A stretch of 6,736 nt of DNA from Betaproteobacteria bacterium. GTDB lineage: Bacteria > Pseudomonadota > Gammaproteobacteria > Burkholderiales > CANMPU01. Location: positions 1 to 6,736 of the forward strand of contig CANMPU010000057.1 of assembly GCA_947499755.1 (NCBI GenBank), in the 5' to 3' direction. Position numbers and translations under genes: made by a program. Under the pieces are notes generated by a model. The model worked only from the letters and a program-made list of their open reading frames with translations. It was not told where the DNA came from and did no database searches. Positions 1 through 6,736 of this stretch are shown one piece after another (the stretch's first letter is position 1; each line of letters begins with the position of its first letter).

Positions 1-633
1 ATTAAGCTCGCGAATATGTGTGATCTGCGCTATCGCTTGCACATTTTCGTAGTTCAGCCCATGGCCTGCATTCACGACAAGGCCAATACTGTTTGCAAAC
101 ATTGCGGCATCCCGAACTTTTTCTAGCTCCCGTTCTTGACGTGACTCGGTATCTGCATCAGCGTAATGTCCTGTATGTATTTCTATGACTGATGCGCCCA
201 CGTCTTTCGCTGCCTGAATTTGATTTTTGTCTGGTACAATAAATAGCGAGGTTCGGATTCCTGCCTGATGAACGCGTTCGCACGCACGTTGAATTCTGTC
301 GAAATTGGCAACGACATCGAGGCCGCCTTCTGTGGTGATTTCTTCGCGGCGCTCTGGTACAAAGCAGACATCTTGTGGCCGAATACGCAATGCGAATTCT
401 AACATCTCGTCTGTGATCGCGCTTTCTAGATTCATGCGCGTCTTCAGTAGCCCGCGTAGAATTTCCACATCGCGATCTTGAATATGCCGTCTATCTTCTC
501 GAAGATGAAGTGTGATTAAATCGGCGCCACACGTTTCAGCGAGTAGTGCCGCCTCAATCGGGCTGGGGTACTGCGTGCCACGCGCTTGCCTTAAGGTTGC
601 GACGTGATCGATGTTGACGCCGAGATAAATCAC
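1..633 (-). CDS. pdxJ: Pyridoxine 5'-phosphate synthase, 3' end cut by window
   Basis: PdxJ makes pyridoxine 5'-phosphate from 1-deoxy-D-xylulose 5-phosphate and 3-amino-2-oxopropyl phosphate, the ring-closing step of the DXP-dependent vitamin B6 route in the cytoplasm. The window encodes 211 codons and stops at ...IRELN. The family is about 240 residues, so roughly the last 30 are missing, including the C-terminal Gly-His phosphate-binding pair. The start is GTG at 633-631, followed by [18 protein letters not shown]. With this start the residues match E. coli numbering: N7, D9, H10, R18, H43, R45, E70, T100, H191 and G192 are all present, in a TIM-barrel-like pattern that includes [14 protein letters not shown] and NAGHGLNY. 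The GTG overlaps the recO stop (GTGA), and no strong Shine-Dalgarno is visible, which suggests translational coupling to recO. The reading frame is intact to the window edge. Identification is firm. Confidence 0.97.
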   Translation of the reverse strand, partial: MIYLGVNIDHVATLRQARGTQYPSPIEAALLAETCGADLITLHLREDRRHIQDRDVEILRGLLKTRMNLESAITDEMLEFALRIRPQDVCFVPERREEITTEGGLDVVANFDRIQRACERVHQAGIRTSLFIVPDKNQIQAAKDVGASVIEIHTGHYADADTESRQERELEKVRDAAMFANSIGLVVNAGHGLNYENVQAIAQITHIRELN

Positions 634-1364
634 AATTGCTGTAAGTCTCGGAGTAGTTGCCGACTATGCAAAACCTGGTTACCCAAATGGTGTGTAATCA
701 GCATGCGCATGAGCGCTTTACTTTGAGAAATGGTGACGGGGTCGCTGTAGTTATTATTTGCCATATCGAGTAATGTTTTGCCGGATAATTCTATCTTACT
801 TTCATTTGTTCCTGTTTGCTTCGGTAATATTGGCCCTTTATCTACAACGTAGCAGTAATGTTTTTCAGCGTCTACGGATTTTCCGGTTTCAACGTCATGC
901 TCTAATGTTAGGCCGTAGCCCAATTCTTTTAGCAAGGTTTGTTCAAAGCGACGCAGTATTGCCGCGTTGTCTGCTCCTTCGCTAAGATCAATCAATGTTT
1001 CAGAATACGCACGATATAAATTATCATGCGGGTCGTCACGGGGAAGTAGTTTGATGAGTAGTTCATTCAGATAGAAACCACAGATCAGCGCAGTCCCCTT
1101 CAATGGCGGCAATCCGCCTACCCATTCTGCGGAACTCAGATTACGTAATTCGCCATTTCCTATCCATCCGAGGTGCAAGGGCTGGAACGGATGTAGCGCG
1201 CTACGAAGAATGGATTTCGCGCGCCGTGCGCCACGTGCGACCAAGCTCAATCTACCAAAATTACAGCTGAAAATTTCGATGATTAAACTGGTTTCGCGGT
1301 AGGGCCAACGATGTAACAAAAACGCCGGCTCGGCATTGCGCCTATTTTTTGCAGCCGTAGTCAT
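630..1364 (-). CDS. recO: DNA repair protein RecO
   Basis: RecO works with RecR (and RecF) to load RecA onto SSB-coated single-stranded DNA in gap repair and also anneals strands; it is cytoplasmic. The product has 244 residues, close to the E. coli protein (about 242). The N-terminal OB-fold part shows the family pattern: [11 protein letters not shown] at residues 16-26, [13 protein letters not shown] at 36-48, then a basic stretch and HPFQPL. The rest is the helical C-terminal domain, with CGFYLNELL and the [15 protein letters not shown] segment. No CxxC pairs are present, so the zinc module of some RecO proteins is absent, as in E. coli. The start is ATG at 1364, 18 bases after the era stop, with only a weak upstream Shine-Dalgarno. 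It overlaps pdxJ by 4 bases. RecO is a fast-diverging family; context and motifs together make the call secure. Confidence 0.95.
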   Translation of the reverse strand: MTTAAKNRRNAEPAFLLHRWPYRETSLIIEIFSCNFGRLSLVARGARRAKSILRSALHPFQPLHLGWIGNGELRNLSSAEWVGGLPPLKGTALICGFYLNELLIKLLPRDDPHDNLYRAYSETLIDLSEGADNAAILRRFEQTLLKELGYGLTLEHDVETGKSVDAEKHYCYVVDKGPILPKQTGTNESKIELSGKTLLDMANNNYSDPVTISQSKALMRMLITHHLGNQVLHSRQLLRDLQQL

Positions 1365-1382
1365 AAATAGCTTACGAAAAAT

Positions 1383-2279
1383 CTAGTCGAATATAAATCC
1401 CAAACTTTTGATCGCCCTCTGATCATCGGTCCAATCTTTTTTAACCTTAACCCAAGACTCCAAAAATACTTTTTGCCCGACGAGTGTTTCAATTTCTCGC
1501 CGGGCTTGCGTAGCGATCTCTTTCAATTTTGCGCCATTTTTACCGATGACGATTGCCTTCTGCCCGGCTTTCGCCACATAAATTGTTGCTTGAATACGCG
1601 TCAAGTTTTCTTCTTTGCTAAACGATTCGATGACGACGCCGGTTGAGTATGGGAGCTCATCCCCTAAAAAACGATATAACTTCTCGCGAATAATTTCCGC
1701 AATCATAAATTCTTCGTTGCGGTCAGTAAACCGTCCTTCTTCATAAATCGCGGCTTGCTCCGGAAGAAAACCCGATAAGGTATTCAACACATCGTCTAGT
1801 TGTACATTGCGTTCTGCGCTTATTGGAATGATGGCTTTAAATGGGTATTCCTGCGCAATCGTTTCTATAAACGGCAAAAGCTCGGATTTATTGGGAATCT
1901 CGTCAATCTTGTTGATAAGCAGAATAACAGGGCCTTCGTTCGGCAGAAGTTTTAGTAATTTCTTATCGCGCTCGTCGTATTTTAGTGCCTCCACAACCCA
2001 CAATACCGCGTCGACATCGCTAAGGCTAGTCGTCACAATCCGATTTAACGCGCGATTCAATCCACCCAAATGTTCAGTCTGAAAACCTGGGGTATCAACA
2101 AATAAATACTGCGCATTGGGCTGTGTCAAAATTCCCAGTATGGGAAAACGTGTGGTCTGCGGCTTGGACGATGTGATACTGATCTTCCGGCCGATAAGCT
2201 GATTTAACAGTGTAGATTTTCCAACGTTTGGGCGCCCGATGATAGCGACGTATCCGGCTCTATGCGTTAATTTAGTCAT
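1383..2279 (-). CDS. era: GTPase Era, 16S rRNA-binding ribosome assembly factor
   Basis: Era is an essential GTPase in most bacteria. It binds the 3' end of 16S rRNA through a C-terminal KH domain and promotes 30S subunit maturation. The product has 298 residues, normal for the family. The G motifs are in order: G1 GRPNVGKST at 15-23, G2 region TSSKPQTTR at 36-44, G3 DTPG at 62-65, G4 NKID at 123-126 and G5 SAE at 154-156. The KH domain follows, with its GxxG loop GKNG at 246-249 inside AIVIGKNGAKLKEIA. After the G2 threonines the protein reads RFPILGI where E. coli has RHRIVGI, a small switch I deviation. The start ATG at 2279 lies inside the end of rnc (8-base overlap) and lacks a clear Shine-Dalgarno, so coupling to rnc translation is likely. 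Identification is firm. Confidence 0.98.
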   Translation of the reverse strand: MTKLTHRAGYVAIIGRPNVGKSTLLNQLIGRKISITSSKPQTTRFPILGILTQPNAQYLFVDTPGFQTEHLGGLNRALNRIVTTSLSDVDAVLWVVEALKYDERDKKLLKLLPNEGPVILLINKIDEIPNKSELLPFIETIAQEYPFKAIIPISAERNVQLDDVLNTLSGFLPEQAAIYEEGRFTDRNEEFMIAEIIREKLYRFLGDELPYSTGVVIESFSKEENLTRIQATIYVAKAGQKAIVIGKNGAKLKEIATQARREIETLVGQKVFLESWVKVKKDWTDDQRAIKSLGFIFD

Positions 2280-2949
2280 TACGTGCTAATAATGCCTCAT
2301 AGGCCAATCGTGCCGCATTTTGCTCGGCGGCGCGGCGACTGTTTCCGTTTCCCTTATAGCTAATGTTCATATCAGGTATAGCGCATTCCACTTCGAATAA
2401 CTGCTGGTGTGCCTGACCAGTGGTGGCAAAAATTGTATAGCCGGGTGGGGCAATCTTTCGTGCCTGAAGATACTCTTGCAGTGCGGTCTTGGCATCTTTT
2501 TCCGGAAGATGCAGATCTATCTGTTTAAGCAAGGGTGCGTAGAGTCGACGTATAACATCGCAAACCTGTTGAAATCCGCCATCCAAATAAACAGCGGCAA
2601 ACACCGCCTCAAGCGTATTGGCTAGTATGGATGCTCTGGCCTTACCACCCATTTTTATTTCACCATCTCCGAGATGAATGTGATTACCTAGGCCAATAAT
2701 CAACGCAAGTTTTGCAAGCGCATCTTGATTCACTAAATTGGCGCGTGCGCGAGAAAGTGCACCTTCAGGCAAATCTGGGAACATTAAAAATAATTCATGT
2801 GCGATCACGCAATTTAGCAATGAGTCTCCCAGGAACTCTAGACGCTCATTGTGATTGCTGGCGTAGCTTCTATGCGTGAGCGCCAGTTCTAGGTGCGCCG
2901 CTATGTTGAATTTATAGCCTAACTGTTGCTGAAGTTTTTCGTTGTCCAT
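2272..2949 (-). CDS. rnc: Ribonuclease III
   Basis: RNase III cleaves double-stranded RNA as a Mg2+-dependent homodimer. It separates the rRNA precursors from the primary transcript and trims many mRNAs. The product has 225 residues, matching E. coli (226). The catalytic domain carries the signature NERLEFLGDS at 34-43, giving E38 and D42 (E. coli E41 and D45), and E114 (E. coli E117). The double-stranded-RNA-binding domain covers about 154-222, from KTALQEYLQ to the NSRRAAEQNAARLAYEAL helix. An oddity is that the position of the E. coli D114 metal ligand is Asn111 (ILANTLEA; codon AAT). The start ATG at 2949 follows a 46-base gap after the DUF4845 gene, without a strong Shine-Dalgarno. The stop TAA overlaps the start of era by 8 bases. 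The frame is intact and the rest of the protein looks conserved, so I expect a working enzyme. Confidence 0.97.
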   Translation of the reverse strand: MDNEKLQQQLGYKFNIAAHLELALTHRSYASNHNERLEFLGDSLLNCVIAHELFLMFPDLPEGALSRARANLVNQDALAKLALIIGLGNHIHLGDGEIKMGGKARASILANTLEAVFAAVYLDGGFQQVCDVIRRLYAPLLKQIDLHLPEKDAKTALQEYLQARKIAPPGYTIFATTGQAHQQLFEVECAIPDMNISYKGNGNSRRAAEQNAARLAYEALLARND

Positions 2950-2995
2950 GCTTATAAACGAAATGACTCAGCACAAGGTAGCGGAAGAAAGTTAA

Positions 2996-3352
2996 TTACT
3001 TGCCAGCCTTCGCGTCAAAATCAATACAGAAACTGATGTTTGCGAACAGCGGGACTTTTTTCGCGTATTCGACTTCGATAGCAACCTGCCCATTTTCGAT
3101 TGTAATATCTAAATCTTCCGCGCCAATAACCGTGATGTTATCGATTGACGCTCTGCGATCAAACGCTTTTTTTAATTGGGCTTTTGAGGTATTTTTAAGC
3201 TCGGGGTCGTTAACAATTTTGGTAACGGTATTTTTGACCGTTTGAAATTCCATGTAGGCTGGAAGCAAGCGCAGTCCAACGAGAGCCACCATTACAATCA
3301 ACACCGCAACGACCAGCATTCCGATTAATGTAACCCCATTCTGCTTACCCAT
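2996..3352 (-). CDS. DUF4845-type small single-pass membrane protein
   Basis: The function is unknown. Small proteins of this type, annotated DUF4845, sit between lepB and rnc in many beta- and gammaproteobacteria, and both position and sequence fit. I chose ATG at 3352, giving 118 residues, because GGAGG lies 5 bases upstream; an in-frame TTG at 3367 and ATG at 3364 are possible but lack such a site. The N-terminus MGKQNGVTLIGMLVVAVLIV has a short polar head and then a hydrophobic segment at about residues 6-27, with one predicted membrane span. A lysine-rich soluble part follows, likely periplasmic and with mixed helix and strand character, ending in SFCIDFDAKAGK. The head resembles a prepilin signal (G followed by VTLI), but the usual Glu at mature position 5 is Gly. 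The gene starts 11 bases after the lepB stop and is probably translated from the same message. Confidence 0.85.
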   Translation of the reverse strand: MGKQNGVTLIGMLVVAVLIVMVALVGLRLLPAYMEFQTVKNTVTKIVNDPELKNTSKAQLKKAFDRRASIDNITVIGAEDLDITIENGQVAIEVEYAKKVPLFANISFCIDFDAKAGK

Positions 3353-3357
3353 ACTTT

Positions 3358-3362
3358 CCTCC
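3358..3362 (-). promoter_or_regulatory. Ribosome binding site deciding the DUF4845 gene start
   Basis: GGAGG on the minus strand sits 5 bases before the ATG at 3352-3350. It lies just past the lepB stop codon (TGA, 3366-3364). This is the strongest Shine-Dalgarno in the window and favours the third in-frame candidate start over TTG 3367 and ATG 3364, which would place the motif inside the coding region. Confidence 0.75.
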
Positions 3363-3363
3363 A

Positions 3364-4167
3364 TCAATTAATTGCCAATCCAAATCGCTTTAAGTGATCG
3401 AAATTCCACCAAATCAACATAGCTTTCCCTACAATGTTTTGTTCCGGTACAAATCCCCAGTAGCGGCTATCGTGACTATGATCACGGTTATCGCCCAGCA
3501 TGAAAAATTGCTTCTCCGGGACTGTACAGCTAAATCCGTCACTATTGTAGACGCAATTCTCGAAAAATGGGAATTTTGCAACTTCCGTTAGACTGACAAC
3601 GGGTCGATCGGCATCGATCAATATTGAATGCGGAGATTGATTAAAACGTTCTTCGTAACGTTCTGCTCGAATATAATTTAGACCGCTCTCGACATACCCA
3701 TACTCTTCTTTGGATGTCATCTCCAATTCTTGTCCGTTGACAGAGAGGTGCTTATCTTTATACACAATTTTGTCTCCAGGAATCCCAATAACTCTTTTGA
3801 TAAAATCTTTCGAGGGGTCTATAGGATAGCGAAACACCATGACATCGCCACGCTTTGGCTCGCTAATATCCATTAACTTGATGTTGAGTATCGGGAGGCG
3901 TACGCCATAGGTATATTTATTTACTAGTATAAAATCTCCAACTAATAGCGTCGGCATCATCGAGCCGGAAGGAATCTTAAATGGTTCTACCAAAAAGGAA
4001 CGCAACAAAAATACTGCTAATATCACTGGGAAAAAACTCTTAGAATACGCGACCCACCAAGGTTCCTTGGCGTCCTGAGTGCGCCGTGTTTTTAAGAGCA
4101 ATTTGTCGATCAGCCAAACGCCGCCCATTACAACTAGCAAAACAAACATTACCAACGCGAAATTCAT
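3364..4167 (-). CDS. lepB: Signal peptidase I
   Basis: LepB is the inner-membrane leader peptidase that removes signal peptides from Sec- and Tat-exported proteins, acting on the periplasmic side with a Ser/Lys dyad. The product has 267 residues. Two hydrophobic spans are visible at about 2-21 and 44-60, separated by a charged cytoplasmic loop (KTRRTQDAKEP), as in E. coli. The catalytic serine is S69 in IPSGSMMPTL and the general base is K124 in FIKRVIGIPGD; their spacing of 55 residues equals that of E. coli S90/K145. Box E, LGDNRDHSHDSRYWGFV, is at 224-240. Cysteines C205 and C214 probably form the small periplasmic disulfide known from the E. coli enzyme. The start ATG at 4167 has AGGA 7 bases upstream. 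The gene follows lepA after 41 bases, the classic lepA-lepB pair. Confidence 0.98.
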   Translation of the reverse strand: MNFALVMFVLLVVMGGVWLIDKLLLKTRRTQDAKEPWWVAYSKSFFPVILAVFLLRSFLVEPFKIPSGSMMPTLLVGDFILVNKYTYGVRLPILNIKLMDISEPKRGDVMVFRYPIDPSKDFIKRVIGIPGDKIVYKDKHLSVNGQELEMTSKEEYGYVESGLNYIRAERYEERFNQSPHSILIDADRPVVSLTEVAKFPFFENCVYNSDGFSCTVPEKQFFMLGDNRDHSHDSRYWGFVPEQNIVGKAMLIWWNFDHLKRFGLAIN

Positions 4168-4174
4168 GCATTTA

Positions 4175-4178
4175 TCCT
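4175..4178 (-). promoter_or_regulatory. Ribosome binding site of lepB
   Basis: AGGA on the minus strand ends 7 bases before the lepB ATG (4167-4165), within the 41-base gap after lepA. It supports this start for lepB. An ATG 4 bases further upstream is out of frame. Confidence 0.6.
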
Positions 4179-4208
4179 ATTCGAAAACGTCCAGAGTGTT
4201 TTCATAAT

Positions 4209-6002
4209 TTACTTACTATCAACCTGCAAAATTGCCAAAAATGCTTCTTGAGGAATTTCCACGTTTCCTACTTGCTTCATACGTTTTTTGCCCGCCTTCT
4301 GCTTTTCGAGTAACTTTCTCTTACGCGATATGTCGCCGCCATAACATTTTGCTAACACATTTTTACGTAACGCTTTAATGGTTTCGCGGGCGATAATATG
4401 CGAACCGATGGCCGCCTGTACAGCAACATCAAACATTTGCCGTGGTATGAGTTCGCGCATTTTCACCGCGAGCTCTCTGCCGCGATATTGGCTATTGGCA
4501 CGATGCACGATCAGGGATAATGCATCGACTTTTTCTGCGTTAATCAATATGTCAAGTTTAACTAAATCTCCTGGACGAAATTCCTTAAATTCATAATCTA
4601 AAGAGCCATAGCCCCGGCTTACGGATTTTAATTTATCAAAAAAATCGAGGACTACTTCATTCAGCGGCAATTCATAGGTTAGCAACACCTGTCGGCCAAC
4701 ATATTGCAGGTTACGTTGGACGCCGCGCTTTTGGTTACACAAAATTATTATCGGGCCCACATACTCTTGCGGCGCTAAAATTGACGCCACAATAATAGGC
4801 TCACGAATTTCTTTTATTTTCGATGGGTCGGGCATTTTCGATGGATTTTCAATTTCCATGACGTCGCCGTTGTTTAAGGCAATTTGATAGATCACAGTCG
4901 GCGCTGTGGTGATAAGGTTCATCGCGTATTCACGTTCGAGTCGCTCTTGCACGATATCAAGATGGAGCAACCCGAGGAAACCACATCGGAAACCAAACCC
5001 AAGTGCCTGCGATGTTTCCGGTTCATAGCGCAGCGCCGCGTCGTTTAATTGCAATTTCTGCAATGCGTCGCGTAGCGCTTCGTACTGATTCGATTCAATA
5101 GGATAAAGCCCAGCAAAAACCTGAGGCTGGATTTCCTTAAAGCCCGGTAGTGCGACCGTTGCTGGATTGTCAGTCGTTGTTACGGTATCTCCCACGCGTG
5201 CAGATTGCAGCTCTTTGATTCCCGCAATAATAAAACCAACTTCTCCGGCCGATAACCGTTCGCGATTTTTCGCTTTAGGCGTGAACACGCCGACCTGCTC
5301 GCACAGGTGATCCATTTTGGTCGATAGAAGGCGAATCTTACTTTTTGGTTTGAGCAAACCGTCGACGACACGAACGAGAATGACCACACCGACATAGTTA
5401 TCAAACCAAGAATCGATAATCAACGCTTTAAAGGGTGCGTCTAATTTCCCTTGTGGTGGTGGTATGCGTTCAATGATCGCTTCCAAAATATCCTCTACGC
5501 CTTCCCCAGTTTTGGCGCTAGCATGTATCGCATCTTTAGCGGGTATGCCAATGATGTCCTCAATCTCAGCAATAACGCGTTCAGGGTCTGCGGATGGTAG
5601 ATCAATCTTATTCAGCACAGGAACGACGGTGACGCCCTGTTCTGTGGCTGTGTAACAATTTGCAACCGTTTGCGCTTCGACGCCTTGCGACACATCGACT
5701 ACCAACAGTGCGCCTTCGCATGCGGCGAGCGAGCGCGAGACTTCGTAGGAAAAATCAACGTGGCCAGGCGTATCGATTAGATTTAACGCGTAGATCGTCC
5801 CATCGCGTGCTTTATATTTTAGCGCAGCGGTTTGCGCTTTGATGGTGATGCCACGTTCGCGCTCAAGCGCCATGGAATCTAATACTTGCTCGCCCATTTC
5901 TCTCTCTGATAGCCCACCGCACAGCTGGATAATGCGATCGGCTAATGTGGATTTACCGTGATCGATGTGCGCGATAATCGAAAAATTTCGGATATGCTGC
6001 AT
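4209..6002 (-). CDS. lepA: Elongation factor 4 (LepA), ribosome-bound GTPase
   Basis: LepA/EF4 is a translational GTPase related to EF-G. It has been linked to back-translocation, relief of stalled ribosomes and 30S biogenesis. I placed the start at ATG 6002, giving 597 residues, because the family begins [19 protein letters not shown]; an in-frame ATG 9 codons upstream (6029) falls inside a hairpin and adds an unconserved leader. Motifs: G1 AHIDHGKST at 11-19, RGITI at 50-54, DTPGH at 77-81, NKID at 131-134, and SAKTGEG close to 170. The beta-barrel domain II follows, then two EF-G-like domains ([25 protein letters not shown] in the first), and the LepA-specific C-terminal domain with [25 protein letters not shown] and ending in [12 protein letters not shown]. 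No strong Shine-Dalgarno precedes the ATG. The frame is intact and the protein is strongly conserved. Confidence 0.98.
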   Translation of the reverse strand: MQHIRNFSIIAHIDHGKSTLADRIIQLCGGLSEREMGEQVLDSMALERERGITIKAQTAALKYKARDGTIYALNLIDTPGHVDFSYEVSRSLAACEGALLVVDVSQGVEAQTVANCYTATEQGVTVVPVLNKIDLPSADPERVIAEIEDIIGIPAKDAIHASAKTGEGVEDILEAIIERIPPPQGKLDAPFKALIIDSWFDNYVGVVILVRVVDGLLKPKSKIRLLSTKMDHLCEQVGVFTPKAKNRERLSAGEVGFIIAGIKELQSARVGDTVTTTDNPATVALPGFKEIQPQVFAGLYPIESNQYEALRDALQKLQLNDAALRYEPETSQALGFGFRCGFLGLLHLDIVQERLEREYAMNLITTAPTVIYQIALNNGDVMEIENPSKMPDPSKIKEIREPIIVASILAPQEYVGPIIILCNQKRGVQRNLQYVGRQVLLTYELPLNEVVLDFFDKLKSVSRGYGSLDYEFKEFRPGDLVKLDILINAEKVDALSLIVHRANSQYRGRELAVKMRELIPRQMFDVAVQAAIGSHIIARETIKALRKNVLAKCYGGDISRKRKLLEKQKAGKKRMKQVGNVEIPQEAFLAILQVDSK

Positions 6003-6012
6003 TGATAAATTC

Positions 6013-6041
6013 AAAATAAAAGGGCACATCGTGTGCCCTTT
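6013..6041 (-). terminator. Intrinsic-terminator-like hairpin before lepA
   Basis: On the minus strand AAAGGGCACA (6041-6032), loop CGA (6031-6029) and TGTGCCCTTT (6028-6019) form a perfect 10-base-pair stem. It is followed by TATTTT (6018-6013), so the run after the GC-rich stem is UUUUAUUUU in RNA. This is a standard rho-independent terminator shape. It lies 61 bases after the protease stop and would end that transcript. Only 10 bases separate the U-run from the lepA ATG, so no lepA promoter fits downstream of it. Transcripts reaching lepA must pass through the hairpin, which makes it either leaky or regulated. On the plus strand the trailing sequence (ATAAATAGG) is not a good U-run. Confidence 0.8.
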
Positions 6042-6057
6042 ATAAATAGGGAAGCCG

Positions 6058-6085
6058 ATTTTAGCTGATTTCAGCTCATTCGTAA
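6058..6085 (-). promoter_or_regulatory. Weak candidate sigma-70 promoter for lepA
   Basis: On the minus strand TAAAAT (6063-6058; 5 of 6 matches to the -10 consensus) lies 16 bases after TTACGA (6085-6080; 3 of 6 matches to the -35). Transcription would start near 6051 and the leader would contain the terminator-like hairpin. The -35 match is poor and AT-rich hexamers are common, so this is only a candidate. Another -10-like stretch, TATTTATA, lies at about 6048-6041 without a convincing -35. Confidence 0.2.
6063..6076. repeat. Short inverted repeat between protease gene and lepA
   Basis: AGCTGA (6063-6068), two T bases, then TCAGCT (6071-6076) make a perfect 6-base inverted repeat. It overlaps the spacer and -10 of the candidate promoter. 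It could be an operator half-site pair or chance; only one copy is seen, and no regulator family is suggested by the sequence. Confidence 0.3.
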
Positions 6086-6101
6086 CCCAATTTCACGAGG
6101 G

Positions 6102-6736
6102 CTACTCCACCTTTATGGGAATATACGTGGTATTTTCGCCACGGCGTATCAACAGAGCGACGGTCTTTCCCCTATTATTGTCGATCGCTTTACCGAATCG
6201 TTCGACACTCGTCACTTCTTGATTATTCACCGCCAGAATGATGTCGCCAGGCCGCACACCCGCGCGCAACGCCGCACCCTGCGCGTCTTCAACTAAAAGC
6301 CCACCGGCAATTTCAAGTTCTTTCGCTTGATCAGGATTAATTTCGCTAAGGGCCATGCCAATGCGATTCACGTTTTCGCTACTCTCCTTGCGCTTTTCAC
6401 CGCGTGCGAGTTTTTCATCGGGCAGCCCAGAAACCGTAAGCATGAAATCTTTTAAAGTACCTTTGCGCATTACCTGAATATTCACCTTGGACCCAGGCTT
6501 GGTCGCACCAACTAAACGCGGCAAATCGCTAGAATCATTCACGACTTTGTCATCGTATTTGAGTATTACATCGCTAGGTTGTATTCCCGCTTTATCCGCC
6601 GGCCCGCCCTTTTCTACTGCGCTAACTAATGCGCCCATGGCCTTGGCTAAACCAAAAGATTCTGCCAACTCTTTTGTTAGTTCTTGAATGACGACACCTA
6701 TGCGCCCACGGCTAACTTTACCGCCAGCGCGTAATT
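6102..6736 (-). CDS. mucD: DegP/MucD-like periplasmic serine protease, C-terminal two-PDZ part
   Basis: This is the 3' end of an HtrA-family (Do-type) periplasmic protease/chaperone that degrades misfolded envelope proteins; in Pseudomonas, MucD belongs to the AlgU envelope-stress locus. The window holds 210 residues, in frame from 6734, beginning LRAGGKVSRGRIGVVIQELTKELAESFGL. That junction, where the end of the protease domain leads into PDZ1, is typical of DegP/MucD. PDZ1 spans about residues 9-105 (GGPADKAGIQPSDVILKYDDKVV) and PDZ2 about 120-208 (GAALRAGVRPGDIILAVNNQEV). The catalytic His-Asp-Ser domain and the signal peptide lie outside the window, so activity cannot be judged. A TTG at 6668 is internal and not a start. 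I chose mucD over degP because the gene lies directly upstream of lepA, as in Pseudomonas and many betaproteobacteria; the family call is firmer than the symbol. Confidence 0.9.
   Translation of the reverse strand, partial: LRAGGKVSRGRIGVVIQELTKELAESFGLAKAMGALVSAVEKGGPADKAGIQPSDVILKYDDKVVNDSSDLPRLVGATKPGSKVNIQVMRKGTLKDFMLTVSGLPDEKLARGEKRKESSENVNRIGMALSEINPDQAKELEIAGGLLVEDAQGAALRAGVRPGDIILAVNNQEVTSVERFGKAIDNNRGKTVALLIRRGENTTYIPIKVE

Noticed and set aside
183..371. Minus-strand open frame of 62 codons
   Set aside because: It is a shadow of pdxJ in another frame; pdxJ itself runs through this region with all its active-site residues and has a GTG start.
758..985. Plus-strand open frames opposite recO, era, rnc, lepB and lepA (for example 758-985, 1807-2082, 2407-2625, 5464-5655)
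   Set aside because: They lie wholly or almost wholly antisense to well-conserved genes, show no recognisable domain and have no convincing ribosome binding sites.
4183..4203. GAAAAC and GTTTTC inverted repeat in the lepA-lepB gap
   Set aside because: The stem is only 6 bases, AT-rich, with a 9-base loop and no U-run, so it is a poor terminator and compatible with read-through into lepB.
6003..6029. Longer lepA start at ATG 6029 (9 extra codons)
   Set aside because: The extra residues are not a LepA feature, the ATG lies in the loop and stem of the hairpin, and the family N-terminus begins at the ATG at 6002.
6102..6668. Separate small PDZ protein starting at TTG 6668
   Set aside because: The frame continues upstream without a stop to the window edge and encodes the protease-to-PDZ1 junction typical of DegP/MucD, so this is the tail of a larger gene.
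1..6736. Undescribed system, mobile element, CRISPR array or RNA gene
   Set aside because: All the sequence is explained by conserved housekeeping genes in a familiar order; I saw no long direct repeats, transposase, integrase, tRNA-like folds or islands of unusual composition.

Overview
The window is a conserved chromosomal housekeeping block, and every gene in it reads on the minus strand. In transcription order (right to left) it holds the end of a DegP/MucD-type periplasmic serine protease, lepA (elongation factor 4), lepB (signal peptidase I), a small DUF4845-type membrane protein, rnc (RNase III), era (ribosome assembly GTPase), recO (recombination mediator) and most of pdxJ (pyridoxine 5'-phosphate synthase). 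From general knowledge, mucD-lepA-lepB-(DUF4845)-rnc-era-recO-pdxJ is typical of Beta- and Gammaproteobacteria. Base composition looks moderate by eye, and a betaproteobacterium is my preferred guess, but the sequence alone does not settle genus or even class.

Layout: 6102-6736 is the C-terminal two-PDZ part of the protease, with its 5' end outside the window. 6003-6101 is the only intergenic region with visible regulatory structure: a terminator-like hairpin almost touching the lepA start, a weak candidate promoter and a short palindrome. 4209-6002 is lepA, 3364-4167 lepB, 2996-3352 the DUF4845 protein, 2272-2949 rnc, 1383-2279 era, 630-1364 recO, and 1-633 pdxJ, whose 3' end is outside the window. 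From lepA onward the spacing is operon-like: gaps of 41, 11, 46 and 18 bases, an 8-base rnc/era overlap and a 4-base recO/pdxJ overlap (GTGA). There is no stretch over 300 bases without a gene.

The genes link translation (LepA, Era), RNA processing (RNase III), protein export (LepB, and the periplasmic quality-control protease), recombinational repair (RecO) and vitamin B6 synthesis (PdxJ). Era and RNase III both act on ribosomal RNA maturation.

I found no mobile element, CRISPR array, tRNA or rRNA, and no sign of an undescribed system. The points worth a second look are modest: the hairpin in the lepA leader, an Asp-to-Asn change at a metal-ligand position of RNase III, a non-standard switch I segment in Era, the start and prepilin-like N-terminus of the DUF4845 protein, and the two gene overlaps.
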